A DNA stretch of 64,000 nucleotides from Desulfobacterales bacterium (GTDB lineage Bacteria; Desulfobacterota; Desulfobacteria; Desulfobacterales; JAHEIW01), in the NCBI GenBank assembly GCA_030066985.1, contig JASJAN010000015.1, forward strand, positions 24,934 to 88,933. The letters run 5' to 3'. Position numbers and translations under genes: made by a program. A model generated the notes under the pieces. The model was given only the letters and a program-made list of their open reading frames with translations. It was not told the origin of the DNA and ran no database searches. Position 1 is the stretch's first letter. Each line of letters starts with the position of its first letter. Below, one piece after another: positions 17,322-26,440 of this stretch.

Positions 17322-17846
17322 TTAATCTGGCCCCTGAAAAAAAGAACAAACTTCTGTTAAAATTTGGTCTTGATTCTGACGCGTCAGCTCAAACAGCCGT
17401 ACATCTGGTCGTCTCTTCAATTCCGCGATCAGGCCGCCGCCCTTCTGTGCAATGGTTGCCACCAGGTGTTTGTCTGACGCTAATATGGCCTTAATGATGT
17501 CGATAAACCGCACGGATAAACATTCCATTTTACCGATTTCATCGATCATCACCACACTGGTTTTCGAAGTCGAAAATGGCAGCATATCCAGAAAAATCTC
17601 AAGTCCCTTAACATCCACGCCATATTTTCCCACCCGGTAGCCGGTGTTCAAATCCACATGTGCCAGTGTGCCGGTGCGGCCGTCTAAACTGCAAAGGCCA
17701 AAGCCCTGGCGGGATTTACCCTTGCGGATTTCGGCTGTGTAGAACCCGATCGGATTCAGGTGCTGCAATTCATCCACCAGCCGCCGAAAAAGGGTTGTCT
17801 TGCCCGACCCCGGCAGTCCGGTTATCAGAATGTGTCGGTTACTCAT
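17322..17846 (-). CDS. THEP1-like nucleoside-triphosphatase (DUF265)
   Basis: A 174-residue protein from the ATG at 17846. Walker A is GLPGSGKTT at residues 9-17, Walker B VVMIDEIGKME, and the FYTAEIR and LATIAQKGGG segments match the THEP1 family (bacterial/archaeal NTPase with human NTPCR as relative). It hydrolyses NTPs in vitro; the cellular role is unclear, though clustering with radical SAM and cofactor genes is frequent. The frame is open up to 17888, but the P-loop start favours 17846. Confidence 0.85.
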   Translation of the reverse strand: MSNRHILITGLPGSGKTTLFRRLVDELQHLNPIGFYTAEIRKGKSRQGFGLCSLDGRTGTLAHVDLNTGYRVGKYGVDVKGLEIFLDMLPFSTSKTSVVMIDEIGKMECLSVRFIDIIKAILASDKHLVATIAQKGGGLIAELKRRPDVRLFELTRQNQDQILTEVCSFFQGPD

Positions 17847-17902
17847 ACTAATTTTTCCCTGTTTATATCGTATTCTCCATGTGTGCACCGCAAATATTCA
17901 AA

Positions 17903-17985
17903 CCGTTGCGAGTTGCGTGTTCCGCGTTTCGGGTCGACAGCTCAGAATTATTAAACTCGTAACACGAAACCCGCAACCCGTAACA
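17903..17985. repeat. Palindromic intergenic repeat (GTTGCGAGTTGCGTG type)
   Basis: Arms at about 17906-17935 (GTTGCGAGTTGCGTG then CGTTTCGGG) and 17956-17982 (CGTAACACGAAACCCGCAAC) are complementary with mismatches. The arms show internal ~8-10 bp periodicity like other repeats in this window. Confidence 0.55.
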
Positions 17986-18051
17986 GCAAATAAAACCCGA
18001 CAATCAGTTTCAAGCCCTTAAGAGGGATTTCTCGCATTTCATATTGTAAGC

Positions 18052-19152
18052 CTAAACCAGCAGATGCTCATTCCCAAGACGCACACGGGTTAACCCGGCA
18101 TCCCGGGCGGCCTGCAGACATTCTGTCGCCAGCGCTGTTGAGGTTATAGGCAAATCGGACATTAGGAATTGAGGGTGAAAGGCCAGCAGATTGAAGGGAA
18201 TGTCGGGGTTGATCCCGGTGATGAACTCGGCAATTGCGGCAATCTCCTGCGGATCGATATACCCCGGCATCAGCAGAGTGCTGGCAACCAGCAGCGGCGG
18301 AACCGGCCGCTGTGAGATTTTTTCAGCTGCGCGCCTAAAGTTGTCCAGTGTGGGCTGCTGGGAAACACCGGTGAGCACCCTGTGCAGCACCGGGTCCCAG
18401 GCTTTAAGATCAAACTTAACACAGCCGCCGGTTTCCAGTGCCATTTCCATCATCTGATCGAGCCGATTCGGACTGAGGGAGCCATTGGTTTCCCAGCAGA
18501 TTCGCAAAATCCGCTCAGCGCCTTTTTGCCGCGCCAGCTTTGACGCTTTCAAAGAAAAGGGCATCTGCGGAGCAGGATCGCCGCCGAAATAGCAAATACA
18601 GGAGGTCCGTTCATCCACATCTGCAACCAAATCCTCAACTGTTTGAAAAGGCGCTGCCAAAGTTTGGTTGCGAAAATGCCAGTTCTGGCAAAACAGGCAG
18701 TTTAATGAGCAGCCCTGGAAAAAAACCGCCAGATTTTTATAGCCGGTTTCGGGGCCGCGTCGATAAGCATAGTCGGGAAAGCCGCATCCGGTACCGCCGG
18801 CGCATACCCGGTCCGCCACGCAATTGGTCGGCAGGGGATCATGATACCAGGACAGTTTGCCGTTGGTGGAAGTGGCGCCCACCAAATGGCCATTTTCATT
18901 GCGCCGCAAGCCGCAGTATCCGATGTCATTTTCAGGTATGCGGCAGCAATTGGCGCAAACCCGGCAGAGCACACCCTCCGGATCGTCCGGGGGAGCAGGC
19001 GGCAGTCCGAATTCCAGCCGGCTCTGGCGGTGAACTTCGGCGGCAATTTCCAGCGCCTCCTTTGGCCGTCGGCGAATGCAGTTAAGACAGAGTCCCAGGG
19101 CTTTGGATATCTCCGGCGACTTCCGTTGGCATAAGGTGCAGTAGGCCATCAT
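18052..19152 (-). CDS. Radical SAM protein, PflA/AmmeMemoRadiSam type
   Basis: A 366-residue protein. The N-terminal ~60 residues hold zinc-ribbon-like Cys pairs (CTLC, LCLNC). CRVCANCCRIPENDIGYCG then matches the CxxCxxxCxxxExxxGxCG lead of the PflA-like family, and the radical SAM cluster motif is CSLNCLFCQNW. SAM is cleaved to a 5'-deoxyadenosyl radical; the target protein or substrate is unknown, and no AMMECR1 or Memo gene is nearby. The end RVRLGNEHLLV is shared with the second radical SAM protein at 49193-50230. Chosen start is the ATG at 19152. Confidence 0.85.
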   Translation of the reverse strand: MMAYCTLCQRKSPEISKALGLCLNCIRRRPKEALEIAAEVHRQSRLEFGLPPAPPDDPEGVLCRVCANCCRIPENDIGYCGLRRNENGHLVGATSTNGKLSWYHDPLPTNCVADRVCAGGTGCGFPDYAYRRGPETGYKNLAVFFQGCSLNCLFCQNWHFRNQTLAAPFQTVEDLVADVDERTSCICYFGGDPAPQMPFSLKASKLARQKGAERILRICWETNGSLSPNRLDQMMEMALETGGCVKFDLKAWDPVLHRVLTGVSQQPTLDNFRRAAEKISQRPVPPLLVASTLLMPGYIDPQEIAAIAEFITGINPDIPFNLLAFHPQFLMSDLPITSTALATECLQAARDAGLTRVRLGNEHLLV

Positions 19153-19164
19153 TCTTTCCAAATA

Positions 19165-19240
19165 ATCAGAGGTCAGAAGGCAGATGACAGAAGGCAGAAG
19201 TCGTATGTCAGCGCTTTTATCATCTGTCCTGAATTATACT
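19165..19240. repeat. Degenerate repeat related to that at 4306
   Basis: Units CAGAGGTCAGAAGGCAGATG and CAGAAGGCAGAAGTC are followed by CATCTGTCCTG, the same CTGTC/TCTG vocabulary as at 4306-4406, with a short loop. Confidence 0.45.
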
Positions 19241-19393
19241 TAAATTGACAGAATCGGAAAGTGAGTCAAGACTTCGTTTGGCGCAATGATATCACAGCTT
19301 AATAGGAGTCTACCAGAGTTTAGATCCGTTTATATTATCTGTAATTTTTTTGGACGGAATATCTTGCAGACAGGCGTAACAAATCCACAATAA

Positions 19394-19624
19394 AAGGGAA
19401 TTGGTGGTTCAGGCACGAAATCTAAAAAGAGAATCAACTGTATAATTTTGAGATGTGATTACGAAATCTATCCAACCCGCGACACCTATCGCATCAAGTC
19501 CTTTGATGGCCCGTTCAAGGATATCTTCGAACTTGATTTAGTACCGGATCAGCATTTATTTGAGTTCGCAAGATCAGGTTTGAGTTTAAGCAGTTTGCAG
19601 CGGACTCGCGATCGTCTTCGATAA
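19394..19624 (+). pseudogene. Possible gene remnant
   Basis: A 76-codon open frame without a good start, ending at TAA 19622. The translated stretch YEIYPTRDTYRIKSFDGPF and ELDLVPDQHLFEFA looks protein-like, but I recognise no family. It could be the tail of a lost gene. The rest of 19241-19648 shows no gene. Confidence 0.25.
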
Positions 19625-19648
19625 TACCAATTTATTATTAAGAGGGTG

Positions 19649-20032
19649 TCAAGTCCCAGATTCAGGGCCCTTCAGCTTCCGCTTTTTGAACACTGGCACG
19701 TAGGTGCCAGGGGGGATGTCGATGCGAACCGAGTCGTTTTTACCGGCGTCCCGGTAATAACGCTCCAATACCCGCCGCAGTATGTCGGCCTGTATGCTTA
19801 CGATAGGGTCGATATTGCGGTCGTAGTCCGCGTCTCGGCCGAATACCTTCGCCGCAACGGCTTCATCTTTTATTTCACGGGCTTTACCGGCCAGGTTCTG
19901 GTTCACAATATATTTTAATATGGCTGTTTGCTGCGGCGTGGCGTGAAAATCCGGACTGGCCAGCATGTGCTCGAGCTGGCTAATGATGTCGTTTTTAGTG
20001 GGTGGGGGCAGCTCTCGGCCCTGTTTCGCCAT
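19649..20032 (-). CDS. Truncated regulatory domain protein
   Basis: A 127-residue protein from the ATG at 20032. It contains QLEHMLASPDFHATPQQTA, VFGRDADYDRNIDPIVSIQA, LRRVLERYY and RIDIPPGTYVPVF. From memory of the family, this is the N-terminal helix-turn domain of larger (~500 residue) TPR or adenylate cyclase-type regulators. Here the protein stops shortly after the domain, so it is either a free-standing form or a 3'-truncated relic. The flanking intergenic DNA shows no TPR-coding continuation. Confidence 0.6.
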   Translation of the reverse strand: MAKQGRELPPPTKNDIISQLEHMLASPDFHATPQQTAILKYIVNQNLAGKAREIKDEAVAAKVFGRDADYDRNIDPIVSIQADILRRVLERYYRDAGKNDSVRIDIPPGTYVPVFKKRKLKGPESGT

Positions 20033-20769
20033 AAATAAATTTCCAGAAGGAGCCTTGCACCCTGCTGAATAGCTCACAAAAGTGCAAAAATTAAAATGGT
20101 CATACTATTAAATTAAAATATTAGAAGATGCGTCTTTTAAGCATTACAGGTATCAGTGTTCCCCTCTTCGCCATTAAGGCTGCGCAGGTCTGGAAGGTGT
20201 CAGGAATCCCGATGTTTGCTAATATAACTTTCTGAATGATCTCCATCAATCTTACTGAATCATGAAATCCGATTGTGCAAACGCCTGTTTTAAAAAACAA
20301 ATTAATGAACGCTCCACTATGAGCTTCGGAAAATATTCATTAGATATATTATGTCTATTTCTAACTAAATAAGAGATATATTATAGGTTTTTCAAATTAA
20401 ATTTCAAGTCATGGATATGGCGTATAGGGATAAAACGCTTTTGTCCTGTTATTTCGTGAGAATCATTTCCCCTTAATACCATTTGTTTATCCTAAATTTA
20501 GTACACGGTCCTCAAGATATCATTTAAAGATAGATGTCAAAATAGGCCAAATATTTTCTGACTTTTGTTAGCATGGAATATAGTGTTACTATTTTGAGCG
20601 CTGCGAATCCGTCAAACCCAATAATACCGGTTTCTTTTAGAAAACCATTATTTCACAGGCACTTATTAACAGTCAGCTAAGTAACAAAATTAATTATGGC
20701 CATATGCAACGGGTCTATTCCAAATTTAACCGATCTAAAATTGTTAATCATGACTGAAGGGAGTTTAAT
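20033..20769. other. Intergenic region without supported gene
   Basis: About 740 bp, A+T-rich (especially 20340-20420). I see no gene, tRNA or strong hairpin; the 3' end must hold the promoter of the BCCT operon. Confidence 0.5.
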
Positions 20770-22350
20770 ATGGAAGAAAAGCCTGCACGCGTAGATCATG
20801 TCCTGATGTGGCCCGGTATTGTTATCACAGGCGTACTCGGGCTGTTGCTGTCCATTTTCCCCGAATCGGGGAAAGCGGTTGTTGATGTGTTATTCGCCGG
20901 CATAACACACAATTTCAAATGGCTGTTTCTGCTTTTCGGCATTTTTTGCGTTATCGTGCTTATCTGGCTTGCATCCTCGAGGTGGGGCACTATCAAACTC
21001 GGTGATCCCGACGACGAGCCTGAATTTTCAACCTATTCCTGGGTGGCCATGATATTTTGTGCCGGTATCGGGATTGCCATTGTCTACTGGGCATTTATCG
21101 AGCCAGTTTACTACCTGAATGCCAGCATGCTCCATGCGGACCCGGACAAACAAAAGGGACTCATAGGTGAGCTGGCGGGCATGTATGGGCAGTTCCACTG
21201 GGGGATAACACCGTGGGCCATTTATGCCCTTCCAACATTTCCAATTGCCTATGCCATCCATGTTAAAAAGGTGCCGGCCCTGCGCCTGAGCGCAGCCTGT
21301 CGTGGCATCATCGGCAAGCATGCTGATGGATTGTTTGGAAAATTAATCGATATAATCGTTATTTTCGCCATGATCGGCGGTGTCGCCACAAGTCTTGGCC
21401 TTGCAGTGCCGCTTGGAACGGCACTGGTTTCCAAAATGACAGGGCTGGCTGAAACCTTCGCCTTGCAGGTGACGGTTTTGATCATCTGGACGACGCTGTT
21501 CACCATTACAGTTTGGGCCGGGCTTAAAAAAGGCATCTCAAAGCTTGCCGACATCAATACCTATATCGCTTTTTTCTTGCTGCTTTATGTATTTGTCATC
21601 GGGCCGACAACGTTTATCCTGAATACATGGTGCAACAGCCTTGGGCTGATGCTCAGCGAGTATTTTAGACTGAGCCTCTGGACAGATCCTATTTCAAACG
21701 GTGGTTTTCCTGAAACCTGGACAGTCATCTACTGGGCCTGGTGGGTCGCCTATGCCCCCTTGATGGGACTTTTCGTTGCGCGCATATCGAGGGGCCGAAC
21801 CATCCGTCAGGTCGTGTTGGGCGAGTTGATCTGGGGAAGTCTGGGGTGCTGGGTCTTTTTTGCCGTTTGGGGCGGATATTCCATCCACCTGCAAACTTCC
21901 GGGGGCCTCGATGTCTATGCCATCCTGAAAGAATCCAACTGGTCCAATCATGTGACCATTGTGGCCATTCTCGACACTCTGCCGGGCGCATCATATATAT
22001 TTATTCCGGCATTTACGATTTTATGCTCCATTTTTCTGGCAACCACGATAAACTCTGCTGCCTATACATTATCTTCCCAGGTAACTACAGAGCTGGCCGG
22101 TGACCAGGAACCGCCCAGATGGAACAGGACGCTCTGGGGGCTGCTACTGGCCCTGCTTGCGCTGGGGCTTCTTTCGATCGGCGCATTAAAGGCAGTTGCC
22201 CTTTGTTCACTCGCTGTGGCATTGCCCTTGATCCCGGTCCTTATTCTCATGATGTTTTCAATGATGAAATGGATCAAAGAGGATTACGGGGACATTTTAA
22301 AAGTGCGTGTCGACGCGTTACCATATGAAAAAATAAAACCTGTAGAATGA
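20770..22350 (+). CDS. BCCT family transporter
   Basis: A 526-residue membrane protein with about 12 hydrophobic segments. The BCCT signature with conserved tryptophans is visible at about residues 317-335 (WTVIYWAWWVAYAPLMG), followed by ARISRGRTIRQ. Family substrates are betaine, carnitine, choline, proline betaine or ectoine, usually imported with Na+ or H+. No long osmosensory C-terminal domain is present, which fits a catabolic rather than osmotic role (inference). It is the first gene of a three-gene operon with an Fe-S protein (28 bp gap) and MetF. Confidence 0.9.
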   Translation: MEEKPARVDHVLMWPGIVITGVLGLLLSIFPESGKAVVDVLFAGITHNFKWLFLLFGIFCVIVLIWLASSRWGTIKLGDPDDEPEFSTYSWVAMIFCAGIGIAIVYWAFIEPVYYLNASMLHADPDKQKGLIGELAGMYGQFHWGITPWAIYALPTFPIAYAIHVKKVPALRLSAACRGIIGKHADGLFGKLIDIIVIFAMIGGVATSLGLAVPLGTALVSKMTGLAETFALQVTVLIIWTTLFTITVWAGLKKGISKLADINTYIAFFLLLYVFVIGPTTFILNTWCNSLGLMLSEYFRLSLWTDPISNGGFPETWTVIYWAWWVAYAPLMGLFVARISRGRTIRQVVLGELIWGSLGCWVFFAVWGGYSIHLQTSGGLDVYAILKESNWSNHVTIVAILDTLPGASYIFIPAFTILCSIFLATTINSAAYTLSSQVTTELAGDQEPPRWNRTLWGLLLALLALGLLSIGALKAVALCSLAVALPLIPVLILMMFSMMKWIKEDYGDILKVRVDALPYEKIKPVE

Positions 22351-22378
22351 TACAGACAAAAATTTTAAGGAGAAAAAT

Positions 22379-23197
22379 ATGAATTACGCCAAAACATTGA
22401 AGGCCTCATCGGCCATCCTGAAAAAAGCCAAGGAATTCGGGGCGACATTGGCCGGCTTTGCCAATGTTGAGGAGCTTAAGCGTGCCCCGTCCTCTACCTT
22501 TGCACCCCAGATGCCTGATGCCGGCAAAGGTATCGGCACCCGCACCCGGGAAGGTAAGTCGGGGCTTAAACCGGGAGAAGTTGAATGGCCGTCGAATGCT
22601 GAAACAGTGCTCGTCATCGCGGTGGAACATCCGGCAGACAAACCCGAAATGGACTGGTGGTTTGGAAGGGTTGATCCGCCCGGCAACCGCGTGCTGGCAA
22701 AAACGGTCAAGGCACTTTGCCCCTGGATAACAGAGACATATGGTATCGATACGTTTCATTTGCCCTATCATGTCGAAAAAGGCGGCATCTACTTGAAGGA
22801 TGCAGCGGTAATGGCCGGATTAGGGTGTATCGGCAAGAGCAACATCCTTGTCACACCCGAGTACGGCCCCCGGATACGGCTCAGGGCGCTGACGCTCTCC
22901 GAGTCTTTTCCATCCACGGGACCGAGTCCGTTCAATCCCTGCGCCATATGTGACGGGCTATGCCGAAAAGCATGCCCCCAAAACGCTTTTGGGGAAATGA
23001 TCTATCAAGCAGAAGATTATAATCAGGATATCCTGCCGGGTCGGGATGGGAATTTCAGCCGGCCCGTTTGTGGTGTTCAGATGGACATCGATAACGACGA
23101 GGCCGTCGAGCAGGACGTCGAGAGCTTTGAAGAGCCCGTCAAAGTCATAAAATATTGCCGGAAGTGCGAACTAACCTGTCCGGTAGGCAAGCGTTAA
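22379..23197 (+). CDS. 4Fe-4S protein, epoxyqueuosine reductase (QueG)-like
   Basis: A 272-residue protein with an AAGGAG site 6 nt from its ATG. Residues 1-150 resemble the corrinoid-binding N-terminal part of QueG and related reductases (KGGIYLKDAAVMAGLGCIGK). The first cluster motif is CAICDGLCRKACP, with one residue more than usual between the second and third Cys, and the second is CRKCELTCP near the C-terminus. It sits between a BCCT transporter and MetF, so a role in methylated-amine metabolism or corrinoid reactivation is more likely than queuosine synthesis (inference). Confidence 0.75.
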   Translation: MNYAKTLKASSAILKKAKEFGATLAGFANVEELKRAPSSTFAPQMPDAGKGIGTRTREGKSGLKPGEVEWPSNAETVLVIAVEHPADKPEMDWWFGRVDPPGNRVLAKTVKALCPWITETYGIDTFHLPYHVEKGGIYLKDAAVMAGLGCIGKSNILVTPEYGPRIRLRALTLSESFPSTGPSPFNPCAICDGLCRKACPQNAFGEMIYQAEDYNQDILPGRDGNFSRPVCGVQMDIDNDEAVEQDVESFEEPVKVIKYCRKCELTCPVGKR

Positions 23198-23224
23198 CCT
23201 TTAAAATTTGATCGGGAAGCGACC

Positions 23225-24796
23225 ATGCTGCACACATTCAAGGACGATATGCAGAATCCATCAAAATTCATGGTGACCCTGGAACTGGTCCCCGGGACTC
23301 AACCGACACGCCGCAAGCTGGATACAGTTCTTAAAATTGCCGCCGACGCCCTTAAAGACGGACGGGTGTCCGCCCTTTCCATCACGGACAATCCCGGCGG
23401 CAATCCGGCCTTGGCACCGGATGCATTGGGCGTTGAAATCATTGGTATGGGGATGGATGCCATCGTTCATTTTACCTGTCGTGACATCAATCGGGGCGGT
23501 ATGCAAAGCCGCGCCCTGCAACTGGCCATGGTGGGGATGCACAACATTTTAGCACTCAGTGGAGACTATACCAGCTCAGGCGGGGAACAGGGCACGCCAG
23601 TGTTTGATCTGGATTCGGTGAGTCTGATCTGCATGCTGAATATGCTCAAGCAAACCCAGGAATTAAAGGATCCGAAAGACCTGATTATCGGCTGTGCTGT
23701 TTCGCCGTTCAAATACACTGAGGCTGAGGTGTGGGCCCAGTATGCCAAAATGAGCAAAAAATTAGCTGCTGGCGCAGATTACGTCATCACCCAGCTTGGA
23801 TTTGATGTGCGCAAATTTGAGGAACTCATCCGTGTTCAAAAACAGATGGGCTGTTCGGTGCCGACCCTGGCATCCTTATATGTGCTGACACCCGGGGCTG
23901 CCCGCATGATGAATCAGGGAAAGATCCCCGGCTGTGTGGTATCGGATGAGCTTCTCCAAAAGGTAACCTCGGAATGGCAAAACAAAGAAGAGGGCCGCCA
24001 GGCTGCCCTGGAGAGAGCAGCGCGGCTGGGGGTTGTCCTTAAGGGCCTTGGTTACCGCGGCGTTCATATTGGTGGGCTTGACCAAAGCTTTGACCGCGTC
24101 GCCTGGATACTAGATCGAATGGAGGCCATTGAAGATCGTTGGCGTGAATTTTTGCCGGAATTCAACTATGCCAATCCCTACGGCTACTATGCCTATCCCC
24201 GCCAATCGACAGAGCATGACCAACCGGCAAACCCGCTTCAAACGAAACAACCAATTTCAATAGCGGAAAGATTTCTGTTTGGTGTGATGCAAAAAATGCA
24301 CGATCTATTCTTCAGTTTTGATTCTGCATGTAGATTCTTGCTCAGGCCGTTGGCTCGTGGGCTGGATAAAAACCGTTTCGGCCGAGCATTGATGCATGTG
24401 ATGGAACACCCTGTTAAAATATTGCTTTTTTCCTGCCAAAGGTGTGGAGACTGCGGGCTGCAGCACCTGGCCTTCCAGTGCCCCGAGTCCGGTTGCCCCA
24501 AACATACCCGCAACGGTGCCTGCGGCGGCAGTCTCAACGGTAAATGCGAGGTACGCCCCGAGCAACTATGCGTGTGGGTAAGAGCCTATCGGCGCTGGTC
24601 AAACACGGGACAAACCCAGGAAATGTTCAGTGATTTTGTGCCGCCCCGTATGTGGGAACTGAACCATTCCTCTTCCTGGCTCAATTTTCACCTTGGCCGA
24701 GACCACCAGACAGCCTCAAGCAAGATCGCTCCTTATTACGGCCCAGTCACCTGTCGTTTGGAAACCGACAGTCATAATGCACACAATAAACATTGA
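23225..24796 (+). CDS. metF: Methylenetetrahydrofolate reductase with C-terminal Cys-rich domain
   Basis: A 523-residue protein. Residues ~15-310 are the MTHFR TIM barrel (LELVPGTQP, ALSITDNPGGNP, LALSGDY, ITQLGFDVRKFEEL), interconverting methylene- and methyl-THF. Residues ~398-470 are the MTHFR C-terminal domain of acetogens and sulfate reducers, with Cys pairs CQRCGDCGL, CPESGCPK, GACGG and KCEVRPEQLC that probably bind zinc or a cluster. In this setting it may run in the oxidative direction on methyl groups from quaternary amines, or serve the Wood-Ljungdahl pathway. It is 27 bp behind the Fe-S gene and is the last gene of the operon. Confidence 0.9.
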   Translation: MLHTFKDDMQNPSKFMVTLELVPGTQPTRRKLDTVLKIAADALKDGRVSALSITDNPGGNPALAPDALGVEIIGMGMDAIVHFTCRDINRGGMQSRALQLAMVGMHNILALSGDYTSSGGEQGTPVFDLDSVSLICMLNMLKQTQELKDPKDLIIGCAVSPFKYTEAEVWAQYAKMSKKLAAGADYVITQLGFDVRKFEELIRVQKQMGCSVPTLASLYVLTPGAARMMNQGKIPGCVVSDELLQKVTSEWQNKEEGRQAALERAARLGVVLKGLGYRGVHIGGLDQSFDRVAWILDRMEAIEDRWREFLPEFNYANPYGYYAYPRQSTEHDQPANPLQTKQPISIAERFLFGVMQKMHDLFFSFDSACRFLLRPLARGLDKNRFGRALMHVMEHPVKILLFSCQRCGDCGLQHLAFQCPESGCPKHTRNGACGGSLNGKCEVRPEQLCVWVRAYRRWSNTGQTQEMFSDFVPPRMWELNHSSSWLNFHLGRDHQTASSKIAPYYGPVTCRLETDSHNAHNKH

Positions 24797-25299
24797 TGCC
24801 GGGCGCTCACTACCTGAATTAAAGAGGTGATTATGGGCAGAAACACCTTAAAAATTTACCACCATTCCGAATCATTTTTACATTCTATATTAGGCTGCAA
24901 TACTCACGTTGGCCAAATTGTGGACTTCGGCTATGCTGGTGCAATCTCAAAAAGCCGAAATTTTCCAGGTTAGCAAAAGAAATATAATAAATCAGAAAAT
25001 TATGGATAAGTGGGGCAATGTTAAAATTGCATTGCCCCGTGCTTATTAGGCATACAGATTTTCGATCCACCTCATTGCTTCAATGTAGGTCATCACCCCG
25101 TTTCTCGCCCGGTTAGGCTTCTTGAGACTATAAATTTTGTCTATGGTCATAGTTTCATTCAAAATCTAAACGGACACGATATGCCCGGGGAATAATGCAG
25201 AGAACATAAAAGAAAGTTCTTGCCCAACCATTTAGTTTTTATGTAGAACAGCTGGCAAAAATAATGTTGGAAATATGAATATATCAGGAAAGGAAAAAG
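24797..25299. other. Intergenic region with hairpin
   Basis: No gene is supported. Bases 25012-25038 form a perfect 9-bp stem (GGGGCAATG with CATTGCCCC) around a 9-nt loop, without a clear T tract; it may end the metF transcript. The ribosome site of the next gene (AGGAAAGG) is at its end. Confidence 0.5.
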
Positions 25300-25872
25300 A
25301 TGAAAGCTATCGCATTCAACGGCAGCGCTCGCAAAGACGGCAATACAGCCATTATGACTCGCTGGGTTTTTGATGAATTGGAAAAGGAAGGCATCGAAAC
25401 TGAGCTCTACCAATTGAAAGGCAAGCAGATCAACGGCTGCATCGCCTGTTACAAATGTTTTGAAAATAAAGATCAGCGATGCGCAGTGAAAAAAGATGAT
25501 TTAAACGAATGCATTGAAAAGATGCTTGCTGCGGACTCGATCATTCTCGCCTCCCCGGTTTACTTTTCGAATGTAACGTCTCAAATCAAAGCTTTAATCG
25601 ATCGAGCCGGGATGACAGCTATCGCTAATAATGCCATGTTTCGTCGCAAACTGGGGGCCTCAGTCGTTGTTGCACGCCGAGGTGGTGCCAGCCACACCTT
25701 CGCCTCATTGAACAACTTTTTCTTCATTAGCCAGATGATCGTGCCCGGTTCGAATTATTGGAATATGGGCTTTGGTCGCGATAAAGGTGATGTCGAAAAG
25801 GACAAAGAGGCCCAGGGCACTATGCGAACACTGGGACAGAACATGGCTTGGCTTCTAAAGCAGATTCAATAA
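25300..25872 (+). CDS. Flavodoxin-fold iron-sulfur flavoprotein / NADPH-dependent FMN reductase
   Basis: A 190-residue protein. FNGSARKDGNT at the N-terminus is the FMN phosphate loop, INGCIACYKC the compact Cys motif of iron-sulfur flavoproteins (Isf type), and ILASPVYFSNVTSQIKALIDR the second flavin loop. Family members carry out electron transfer or quinone/nitro reduction in anaerobes. Cys spacing CxxCxxC plus one downstream Cys fits a 4Fe-4S site. It stands alone. Confidence 0.85.
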   Translation: MKAIAFNGSARKDGNTAIMTRWVFDELEKEGIETELYQLKGKQINGCIACYKCFENKDQRCAVKKDDLNECIEKMLAADSIILASPVYFSNVTSQIKALIDRAGMTAIANNAMFRRKLGASVVVARRGGASHTFASLNNFFFISQMIVPGSNYWNMGFGRDKGDVEKDKEAQGTMRTLGQNMAWLLKQIQ

Positions 25873-26440
25873 TTGTGTCTGTGGGCCAGATATTTTCAGG
25901 TATATAAATTGGATTATTCTGGTAAAAACAACACATCATTATCAATTTCGTGAAAAAGGGGCGGAGAGAAATAGAAATTCGCTCCTTCTTTTATTTTCTA
26001 TATTACCACACTTCCATCATATCAGTTGAGGCCAGCATTAGATTCGATTGTCCGATGCCGGTTTTTCAAATATTATAAATCCAAGATCCAGCCTGGAAAT
26101 TTTAGGATTGGCAAATGAAATGTACAAAAATTTTTGTAGTGTTCCAAAGATTCGCATCAGGAACGGAATCTACAATCTGATATCCTTCCAAGTAGCTTAG
26201 ATTGGGAATAGTAAGGCAAAAACACCATGGTATTTGATTCAATTGAAATGTATCTAACATGAAACCCTTATCACGGATAAAGGTCCACTTCATTGTTTTT
26301 TTCATAATCCCGTCTGCATAAATCTCGAACTGAAAGCCAGTTGAAATGTACTGAAAAAAAAGTTAATCTGTGCGCATTCAAACGAGGAATAATGAATAAA
26401 ATACTTTTTAGAATTAGGTGGAATAAGAAAGAAGAAATCC
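25873..26440. other. Intergenic region without supported gene
   Basis: About 570 bp, A+T-rich. A minus-strand frame at 26102-26305 has no ribosome site and no family likeness. The promoter of the large kinase gene should lie near the 3' end. Confidence 0.45.

Noticed and set aside
26102..26305. 67-codon minus-strand frame before the kinase gene
   Set aside because: A+T-rich intergenic DNA, no ribosome site, no recognisable domain.
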